A stretch of 64,000 bases of DNA from contig JAXRKP010000205.1 of assembly GCA_037039925.1 (NCBI GenBank), positions 200,001 through 264,000 on the forward strand, given 5' to 3'. A program made the translations under genes and the position numbers. Shown in pieces: positions 56,701 to 64,000 of this stretch (positions within the stretch are counted from its first letter, which is position 1; each line of letters starts with the position of its first letter). The notes under the pieces are model-generated. The model saw only the letters and a program-made list of their open reading frames with translations, was not told the origin of the DNA and made no database searches. This DNA comes from Doris montereyensis (lineage: Eukaryota > Mollusca > Gastropoda > Nudibranchia > Dorididae).

Positions 56701-59700
56701 CTACATCTTATGGAAGCTACAAGACCACTGTTTTAAAAACTACATCTTATGGAAGCTACAAGACAACTGTTTTAAAAACTACATCTTATGGAAGCTACAA
56801 GACCACTGTTTTAAAAACTACATCTTATGGAATACAACAAATGAGATAAAGCTCCTTTGTTGCACTACTGGATGGAGCAGTTCACTGTTTTCCATCTTGA
56901 CATTCACACCATAACAAAGGCTCAGATGGAATCGATTCTTTCATTTTATACGATTTTTTTAGAAATGATACATCGAAGCTACAAGACAACTGTTTTAAAA
57001 ACTAACCTTCAACACATCGGTTGTACCATAAAAGACAACTGTTTTAAAAACTAATCTTTGTTTAAAGTATAACAAGTTGGTACTCATTTTAATTATCATG
57101 GAAGCTACAAGACCACTGTTTTAAAAACTACATCTTATGGAAGCTCAAAAGTATTCTATCCGAAAAATCTACATTTTGATTTATTGTTGCCAATATTAGC
57201 TTATGAGACAACTGCGTTGTAGCTGAACTGAAGTGTTGTGAGCTGGTAATCACGACAACACTGGTTCGAACTACCGACATACATCTGGAAGCTACAGGAC
57301 CACTGTTTTAAAACTAACTCTTATTACAAGACGTTGTATTCTTCACTCTAATTTCTCCCTTGACTCAGGTGTTTGAATGAGTACTCAGCTATAGGTTAGA
57401 AAAATATCTTGTCAGAATTCAAGACCACTGAAAAACTAACAGGCTAAGACCACTGTTTTAAAAACTGTATGGAAGCTCGACCCATCTTATGGAAGTTGAA
57501 GGACTGTTTTTACAATGAAACAAGACCTGCTGGGGGATAAATGCCAACGTTTAAGAGTCGGTCGGTGAGCCTGCACAGTGAAATTGTGTGGGGCTACGGA
57601 CTATAAATCAATCTTTATCTTTCTTTAAGTTCGGCCAAATATCAGACCCGGAAACATTCTGTATCACTTGTTATAAAAAAATGCCTTCCAGACATGAGTA
57701 TAAGAAAGATCTGGAGCAGTTGAGAGGTCAAAAACAATCTAAAAAGCATGTTTAAAAAATGTTGAAATAGGGTCTTTAATAAAGCTCCTTTATTGCACAA
57801 TGAAGAATTTGATAGCTTCTCACGATTGTATGATTGTTCAAAGTATTAAATTATTCTTTTATAGGTTTATTTGCGAAAAAACAATAAAATAACGGAAAAA
57901 ATTGTTTAAAAATGCGGATTTCCTCAAAATATAACTTTTTGACAGTGATGTCCAAAAAATTTACTTTTTAAAAATGTATTGTCCGATTGCCCCCAAATTT
58001 GGTATATAACATCTATAAAGCAAAAACAAATTTCACGCAGTATCTTTTCGATATCTCTACAAACTTTTGCAAAACGATTTTTTTATTTGTGATTAAATTT
58101 ACCAAAAATTGGAAAGGTTGCTATATGCATTTTCAAAAAATTAATAAAATGAAAACCATTTCATTTATAAACAAAAGCTACTGGGTGAGGCTAGATATTG
58201 AACCAAATAACGTGTGCAAAGTCATAGCCAAATTTGTTTATAACTGAAAAAAGCCTATTTGAAATGAAGTTGTTATTTTTGAATAATGAAATTCCAAGGT
58301 TCTAAGGTTCCCATGGCAACCATATGATAATTTTTTATCTTAAATATCTTTTTCAGCTAATTTAGACATGCCAAGTACAATGGTAATGGTTAAAATTGTC
58401 CATATAAAAAAAAAACCCAAACAAAAATGCTTCGGATTCCCCCCCTCCCCCTCCCCCAAAGAGATTATCAAACCGAGAGAAAAAACCAAACAACCAAACA
58501 CCCATAGACGGACAAAATCTCGCTGTCTCTACTTGCCTCTTGGCAGCTGCCTCTATCATGTCAGCAGCCATCAGTTTTAGTCTGTGATCGAGGTGCTCTG
58601 CAAAGACCTCCTCAGGCCAGTGAAGGTCTCGAATGAAGGACTGGAGAGCATCCAACTTCCATAGCATGTCTTCTGATGTAGAACAGCCATTCCTGGAAAG
58701 AACAAAATGAGCCAAATCCAATACTTCCAACAAACTGATTTGACTACATAGCTGCCAGCCTTTTCAAATATAAAAAAAAATAAAACCCAGGAGACTCCGA
58801 CCGCGTGAACTAATTCTAACTCACGCCTGAAACATTCCGAATGCATTGATATTTCAACTTGAAGTAACGTCACTAAAGGTAAAAAACAAAACGCTTGCCA
58901 ATCACTGGCCTCTCAGGCAAAGGGCGAGGGTAGTCTTGCAAACTTAAAATGGCGTCTCCAGAGTTTCACCCCGCATCTCTGTGAGTCTCTGCTGTCAACT
59001 TTGAAAACAAATACAGTCAACCCTCATATACGTACTTTTCAAGCTAAATACAGAATTACTGACTCAAAGCTGTTTACATTGTAACAATGCCAGAGACTGT
59101 CGAAAGACCCCACCCCCTTCCCCCCCCAATTAAAAAAAAAAATTAAAAAAAATTTTTTCCTATACATGTTCACTTGACAGCTATGTCATTATAAAAGAGA
59201 GCTACAGTTTCTACCCACTGAAACAATGTGCTGATAATAACTGTGTCTAGACAAAATGTCTTCCAGATACATTTCTTGGAAACCAATTACAAACATTTCG
59301 TGATAATTCCGTTTCGAATTAAGCCAGTCTAATACAAAGAAAGTACATACCACAGTGGTCCTAGATTACGACAAAATTATTTTTCAAATAAAATGTTATC
59401 CTTTTGAACCTTTCTGACGTATGACGGATAGAGGCGAGTCTTCTAAAACAAACAAAAAAACCCTGCACAATACTTTGTCTGCTTCAATGAAAATTACCCC
59501 ACCCATCATACGCAGTGATATCAGTGTGAATTAAGAGGAAACAGCAAGATGAAAGATAAGTAGAAGGAAAGGAAAGGAAAGGAAAGAAGTAGAACCTACC
59601 AGCAGCCAACCGCCCGCCCGCCTGAACAGTACAGTGCAGGGCTGCTAGTAATACTACAGACAGAGCATACACCAAAACATGCTATTCCTTCACAGTCGTT

Positions 59701-60637
59701 CTCTATTCCTTGGGGAACATGGAGCGTACACTACAGCTACACGTAAAGCTCTTCATACTGAAAGTCTGACAAGATGTCTCTGTCTCTAGCTGGATGCTCA
59801 TTCACACCTGAGTCAAGTGAGGAAAGCAGAGTGAAGCAATTATCTTAAGAAACAGTATAACAGTCAAGACTTTTGCACCAGTATCACCATCCTGATAAAA
59901 AAACTCACGGCACTATCGAATGCGCCACAATGCCCCATGATAAAATTTAATACAATTTGCCATTTTTACAGTCAGTGTAAAGCATCTTTGCTTACCCTTG
60001 GGGGTCCCACTTCTCCCGTTCAAATCCTTTGTGAATGGACTGCGCAATGGAGGACTCCATCAGGTCTACATAGCGAACAACTTGAGGGGCAAAGACGTCA
60101 CGCAGCTGCTGATGAAAACTTCCGTTGCAGAGATTTTCTGTGTGACAAAAGGTAAGGTGTTTATCAATAATTGGACATACAACGTATTCATTGACAAAGA
60201 AAGACCACACGTTTAACAGAATTCCTCAGGAGTGATCCTTCACAAATTTGTATAAATTTTAAAACATTTTCTTTGCCAAATGTGCTGGTGGGAGGGGGGG
60301 GATAGGGGATACAACGGTGGACCTAGCATTGCTGGGATTTGAGCCCAGGACCTCATGATCCCAAGTCTAGCAACTTAACCAGTAGGCCATCGATGCCATT
60401 TTTTGTCTAAGTCATGCAGTGAATTTCTGTTGTTAATACTTAAACGATAATAAAAAAAAAGAAAAAAAGAAAAAGGTACCATCAGTGCGCAAGTAGTCAT
60501 TGAGAAGCTGGAATAAAGGGAAGCTATCCCAAGTGTCGGGAGGCTGTGAGTCTAGCACTGAGTTCATGTCCACGCCCGAAAAGCGACCAGAAGATTTCAG
60601 CATGCTCCACTAAAAGGTCGCTAAACCATGCGAACGC
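50793..60637 (-). CDS. CADPS: Calcium-dependent secretion activator (CAPS), 3' ten exons; gene continues off the right edge
   Basis: Exons, 5' to 3': 60637-60480, 60137-59996, 58692-58537, 55621-55472, 54653-54579, 54085-54002, 53512-53405, 52593-52489, 51814-51728 and 50897-50793. CAPS primes dense-core vesicles for Ca2+-triggered exocytosis by acting on SNAREs. The visible part, about 389 residues, is the end of the MUN-type region and C-terminus. Matches include [133 protein letters not shown] and the end ASGDESD. The intron after 58537 has a GC donor (AG then GCAAGT). Single-base breaks: one extra base in the CCC at 60575-60577 and one missing near the TTT at 55579-55581. A short segment present in vertebrates between the 54002 and 53512 exons is not seen. 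Upstream exons (C2, PH) lie beyond 64000. Confidence 0.94.
51240..51320 (-). mobile_element. tRNA-like SINE head
   Basis: On the minus strand: GGTGGGGCATTGGTGGACTC, then GTGACAGGACCACGAGATCC. It resembles the head at 35305-35400 (GGTGGCATTGGTGGCC, then GATCACAAGGTCC). It lies in the last CAPS intron. Confidence 0.5.
51900..52015 (-). mobile_element. Family E element fragment (CAPS intron)
   Basis: TTGAAATTTACCGCTCCGCC, then GGGGGTGAATTGAGAGGAAA, then AACAAGATGAAGGATAAGTG, purine-rich to the end. It is the reverse complement of the pattern at 27990 and 32640. Confidence 0.6.
52965..53330 (+). mobile_element. SINE family C, best copy
   Basis: tRNA-like head (GTAGCGAAACCAGAGTGTTG, then GACACTGGTTCAAAACCC as B box). 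The body has CTTTCCTCACTTGACTCAGG, then GAGTACCCAGCCATAGGCAG. The 3' end has GGGGGATAAATGCTGCAGTC, then TGTGTGGGGATACAGAAAAT. The open frame across it (53092-53439) is a property of the element, not a gene. Other copies: 57215-57625 (disrupted), 12690 and 59785 (fragments). Confidence 0.8.
54160..54240 (+). mobile_element. SINE family B head-only copy
   Basis: GGGGGACTCGGTAGTCCAGA, then GGCAAGGTGTCGGCCTCTCA, then GTGGGTTCAAGCCCGG (B box GGTTCAAGCCC). The 3' body is missing. Confidence 0.7.
54785..54840. repeat. (ATC)n(ATT)n microsatellite
   Basis: About eight ATC followed by about nine ATT triplets in a CAPS intron. Confidence 0.95.
54935..55010 (+). mobile_element. SINE family B 3'-tail-only copy
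   Basis: ATCCTACCACAACCACCCGA, then GATCACCTTAGTTGCTGTGG, then GCGTGGATAAAATGAAATGA: the 3' end of family B ending in an (AAATG)n run. Confidence 0.7.
55068..55395 (+). mobile_element. SINE family B, full-length reference copy
   Basis: Head GGGGGACTCGGTAGTCCACA, B box GTGGGTTCAAGTCCCG, body GATGGACGATAAAAAGAAGG, then AGGTCCTGCGTGCAGATTGA, GTAAAAGATCCCTTTGGCTG, TTTACAGGGCAGTCCGGG, and 3' end GATCACTTTGGTTGTGGATG, then TGGGTAAAATC. It lies 75 bp downstream of the CAPS exon ending at 55472 as read on the plus strand. Confidence 0.85.
55665..56845. repeat. 39 bp satellite in the CAPS intron
   Basis: About 30 copies of CTACATCTTATGGAAGCTAC, then AAGACCACTGTTTTAAAAA. The main variants are GACCACTG, GACAACTG and GACGACTG. 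39 is a multiple of three, so open frames run through it ([14 protein letters not shown] peptides). Not coding. Confidence 0.96.
56845..57525. repeat. Mosaic of satellite units and dispersed-repeat pieces
   Basis: Isolated 39 bp satellite pieces (around 56977-57003, 57030-57052, 57098-57146, 57285-57325, 57419-57475 and 57481-57510) alternate with segments of the 25300-type dispersed repeat (TTGGTACTCATTTTAATTA at 57075, AAAAATCTACATTTTGAT at 57162) and of SINE family C (GTTGTGAGCTGGTAATCACG at 57234, CTTGACTCAGGTGTTTGAAT at 57358, CTGGGGGATAAATGCC at 57530). Confidence 0.8.
57655..58455 (+). repeat. Long copy of the 25300-type dispersed repeat
   Basis: Shares with 25440-25790 the blocks GAGTATAAGAAAGATCTGGAG, CAGTTGAGAGG, TTTTATAGGTTTATTTGCGA, TGACAGTGATGTCC, GACATGCCAAGTACAATGGT and GGTTAAAATTGTC, and both end at a C-rich run. 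It is longer in the middle by several hundred bases, so the SMU1 copy is internally deleted or this one carries an insertion. Confidence 0.7.
59485..59625 (-). mobile_element. Family E element fragment (CAPS intron)
   Basis: GAAAATTACCCCACCCATCA, then GTGTGAATTAAGAGGAAACA, GCAAGATGAAAGATAAGTAG, a (GGAAA)n stretch, then GTAGAACCTACCAGCAGCC. Confidence 0.6.
59785..59900 (-). mobile_element. SINE family C fragment (CAPS intron)
   Basis: TAGCTGGATGCTCATTCACA, then CCTGAGTCAAGTGAGGAAAG, then CAGAGTGAAGCAATTATCTT: the reverse complement of the family C body; it resembles the 12690 fragment. Confidence 0.65.
60290..60400 (-). mobile_element. tRNA-like SINE head (CAPS intron)
   Basis: On the minus strand: GGCATCGATGGCCTACTGGT (A-box TGGCCTACTGG), then GATCATGAGGTCC, then GGGCTCAAATCCCAGC (B box). 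It continues with TCCACCGTTGTATCC, as in family A (CGACGTTGTGTTCC), so it may be a truncated family A member. Confidence 0.6.
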
Positions 60638-61179
60638 CTGTTTGAAACAAGGATAAAAATGGACAGAATAAACAGAGAGACAAGAATAAATGGATGAAAA
60701 CAATGGTGTGAATTCATTGTTTGGAAATATTGCTTTTAACACATGGATCAATACTAGAAAGGGGGCTGAGGGCGAGGAGGGGGGGAGAAGAGGGGAAGCA
60801 GGGAGGTAGGAGACTTGTAGGGTGTGACTTTTCTAGTAGAAACTTTCGTTTCCTGAGACATTTTAAAATTAATTTCACTATATATATATCTATATCAATC
60901 TATATCACCATACCAAATTTTTCTTTCATGAACCCCCCCCCACCAACCCATCAAACACATTTACATAGAATCTGTATACAAGGCTTTTCACCTATAAGTT
61001 TTCTTCTTTCATTGTTGCTGAATGTCAGCACAGGTGGATCCATGCCTAAAGCACATCGGTTAACAGTAATAAACATGTTAAATCCCCTATAGGGAGTCTC
61101 TCTGTCCCCAATACTGATAAAACATGATGAAAGGACCAGTGGATTATGGCAAAACAAGAAGTAAACATTGATGCATAAC

Positions 61180-61445
61180 ATCTTGACCTATACACATTGA
61201 GACACTAATATCTCGGCCTGTAAACATCGATATAAACATCTTGGCCGATAAACATCGATAAATGAATATCTTGACCTGTAACCATCGATACACGAATATC
61301 TTGGCCGATAAACATCGATAAATGAACATCTTGGCCTGTAACCATCGATACACGAATATCTTGGCTGATAAACATCGATAAATGAACATCTTGACCTGTA
61401 ACCATCCATACATGAATATCTTAACCTATAAATGGATACATGATC
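61180..61445. repeat. 60 bp (2 x 30) minisatellite in the CAPS intron
   Basis: About four and a half 60 bp units, each made of two related 30 bp halves (GTAACCATCGATACACGAAT, then ATCTTGGCCG; and ATAAACATCGATAAATGAAC, then ATCTTGACCT). Both halves share ACATCGATA and ATATCTTG/ACATCTTG. Confidence 0.92.
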
Positions 61446-61449
61446 ACCT

Positions 61450-63430
61450 TGACCTCTATGTGAAATGATAGCTGGAAGACAGCCCTTCATGGCATATTCG
61501 GATATTGTAATAGCGAGACATTTCAATGACATAAGAAATAGTATAAACGTGGATACATTTACGCTGGTAATAGAAATGACTCATTCAATACTGTTTCTTA
61601 TATATGTTCTTCAATAAAATTATACAATTTTTCTACAAAAGTCTTTTACTTGGGGATGAAAAAAAAATGGATGGATGATAAATGGACAATTAAGAATATA
61701 ATTCAGTGATATGCAGTACAAAATGAAATTGATTATCATAGATAAATACTGATAAGACTAAACAAATTCTACAGGACATTTGACAACCAAAATATTTCAA
61801 AGTCAAGAAGAATGGCATTTGTTTATTTCTTGATTAACACAAACATACACACAAATAAAAGAGAAAAAAAAGTGAAGATAAGATTTGAAAGCTAATTTTT
61901 GTTTTCCCCAGGCATTAAATGTATTAAATGTTTGTCAAATTTATGAAATTATCTTAAAATTCACTGCAAGTTAAGTTATTGCTAAGCAACAAGAGAGAAA
62001 AAAACCCATCTAACATATATTAGCAACTCTCCTTAACGCTTATGAATCCTAATGCAACACTTGCCCTCATCCCCATCACATCACCCCCCCCGCCACCCCC
62101 AAATTTTAAAAAAATCCAAATCTAGACATTTACGATTAAATTCTTCCAAAAAAAAAGAAATATATATATATACACACTACCAGTGTAAAACTACTGAAAT
62201 CATGGCATAAAAACAGGTGCGAAAACTGAAATGTATACTGTCTTGGCTACAACAATGACATGATGAAGGATTTGAATAAGAAAAAACCCCAAAAACCCAA
62301 ACAAAACAAAACAAACACAGCAAAAACAAGTTCAAGGTAAATGTTGTTGTTTTTTTTTTGCCTGGATGAGTAATAAGTCTATCTAGAGGATTCGTAGAAT
62401 CGAAAATTAAAAAGAGGTGAAAATAAAGTCAATTCCATCCACTAGCTACACAGCAAAAGAAAAAAAAAAAAAAAAAAAGCTACGTCTCATTGATAGGAAC
62501 ACGAAGCTTTTTTGTCACTAAAATATACAGCATCTCTAGGCTGCATTTGAAAAAAAATTAATAATAAAATATTAAAAACAAGACACAATATAATAAGACA
62601 AATTTCTCTTTCTGTTTTTTGTTGTTGTCTCAATAAGATAAATAGAAAGAAACTTTAAAAAAAATTTTATATCTCAACTAGTCCTTAAAACCCATGATGC
62701 AACTTTAACAAATGAACTCTGTGTCTTCCACATCATCAGGTACATTGGTTTGTCAATGCATTTGTGAAGAAAAAAAATCATTTAGGCCCAAAAGAATGAA
62801 TCAAAATGCTTACTCCTGAGATTTCTTTTCTGTTTGTTCAAGTTTGATATAATTTTATCGTACAAAAAGCTCTTAGCGTTGTAAATATCTTCGTATAACA
62901 CGTGTTTACTCAAAATAATATAATCATGTAGAAAGATCGATCCAAACAATTTTGTCCTCTTTGAGTTAATGAACACCGCAGAAAGTGCATGATTAAAAGA
63001 TATTTAGAAGAAGCCATAAGCGTCTTTAAAAAACCCAACAACAGCCCAACACAACCTGACCCAAAACATCAGCGGCTTTGAAATTATCTTGAGCCATAAC
63101 TTGACGGAGAAAAAAAACCTGACAACAACTTAAGCTAAGGCATCATAGATGTTAATAGCAATTCGTCCCCGTGGTAATTTGAAATTTGAATTTAAAAACA
63201 AAAAAAGTGCTAACTAAAGTTGTGCTTATGGTCCAGTCTTGATGTGTTAGAAGCTAGTAGTTAGGGTGTGAGGCAAACATCTACGTGATGGGCAAACTAT
63301 GTGTGTTACCTTATGTACAAAGGTGATAAATAAACGACTATAACACGGGACAGCTCCACCAAGGTAGACAGAACAATTGGCGTAACCCTCCGTCAGACAA
63401 CAAACAAATAAAATCTACACTCTTATATAC
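61450..63430. other. CAPS intron, no further exon supported
   Basis: AT-rich, A-homopolymer-rich DNA with a short (TA)n at 62161-62172. I looked for upstream CAPS exons on the minus strand and found none with both splice signals and recognisable protein. Confidence 0.45.
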
Positions 63431-63436
63431 ATACAA

Positions 63437-63722
63437 ACATCACACAGTGTGATGTCAGAGAGAAAAAGAGAAAAAAGGGAAAGAAATAGTGCCCCCCCTC
63501 CCCCGCCACTTCTTTGCATTCTCTTTCCATTCTATTCATTCCAAATATCATCACTCTCTTCCCTCCCTTGATTTTCTTCACCTCTCCGCTGTCCCTTCTT
63601 CCCCTTTCCTGTTCCTCATTCCAAATATCATCACTCTCTTCCCTCCCTTAATTCTTCTTCTCCTCTCCGCTGTCCCTTCTTCCCATTTTCTGTTTTCCGT
63701 CTAACATCACTCTGTGTGATGT
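63437..63722. repeat. Two-copy pyrimidine-rich duplication flanked by 19 bp palindromes
   Basis: ACATCACACAGTGTGATGT at 63437-63455 and ACATCACTCTGTGTGATGT at 63704-63722 are each self-complementary around a short centre. Between them lie two copies of a roughly 85-100 bp segment (TTCCAAATATCATCACTCTC, then CCCTCC, then CTCTCCGCTGTCCCTTCTTC). Confidence 0.8.
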
Positions 63723-64000
63723 CTATACAAATGTGGAGATAGTCCTCATTTGCTGTCTGAAGGGTTACACCCCAAACGTCGCTCGTCTGTTCGGTCTTCC
63801 TTGGTATGGCTGACAATTAAACATCGTTTATCGCTTTTGGCCGCTCCGTCGGGGCTGCTTTGTGTGTTAATCATACATGTTTGTGTACCTCAGGAAAACC
63901 CCTCTATCAAACTTTGAATGAGAAGAAGTGGCCAAGAGCAGTGATTACGAAACAAAACCAAATTCTACGGAAACCCTATCAAAACACACACACACACAAA

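Noticed and set aside
55575..57054. Open frames of the [13 protein letters not shown] type
   Set aside because: The 39 bp satellite is a multiple of three and so stays open; it lies in a CAPS intron and its boundaries ignore the repeat unit.

Overview
This is an animal nuclear DNA window. It has three recognisable multi-exon genes with canonical introns, the ends of one or two more, and a very heavy load of repeats: microsatellites, at least a dozen locus-specific minisatellites, a 3.7 kb satellite, several tRNA-derived SINE families and two LINE remnants. CAPS (neurosecretion) and the close match of SMU1 to animal orthologues place it in Metazoa. The long AT-rich introns, tRNA-SINE richness and repeat style suggest a mollusc or another lophotrochozoan, but that narrower placement is inference.

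Layout. 1-3.7 kb: a LINE remnant on the minus strand, then a terminal exon (+) of a single-pass membrane protein, a 35-36 bp minisatellite, a (GA)n/(GACA)n tract, and a second terminal-type exon (+) encoding a repeated, Pro/Thr/Asn-rich tail. 3.8-8.8 kb: degenerate and perfect tandem DNA, including the large 27/18 bp satellite. 10.5-17.3 kb (-): a TRMT10C-like (MRPP1) mitochondrial tRNA methyltransferase gene. 18.1-37.6 kb (+): the complete SMU1 gene in 13 exons, head-to-head with TRMT10C. 37.6-50.8 kb: the convergent intergenic or 3'UTR zone, full of arrays. 50.8-60.6 kb (-), with its 5' part off the right edge: the last ten exons of CADPS/CAPS (calcium-dependent secretion activator). 60.6-64 kb appears to be CAPS intron.

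The three genes do unrelated jobs (pre-mRNA splicing, mitochondrial tRNA processing, dense-core vesicle priming). Only the SMU1/TRMT10C divergent arrangement hints at shared regulation.

The exon-intron structure is clean and phase-consistent, yet coding exons carry repeated single-base indels, mostly in short homopolymers: three in SMU1, two in CAPS, two in TRMT10C and three in the left-hand tail exons. With one base added at each of its three breaks, SMU1 comes to 513 codons, the usual length of the family. I read these as consensus errors of a long-read assembly rather than pseudogenes. The most interesting biology is a minisatellite that grew out of the 3' end of a TRMT10C exon with its splice donor, a mosaic zone where units of a 39 bp satellite are stitched into two unrelated dispersed repeats, the modular 27/18 bp satellite with a CpG/CpA dimorphism, and an inverted SINE pair.
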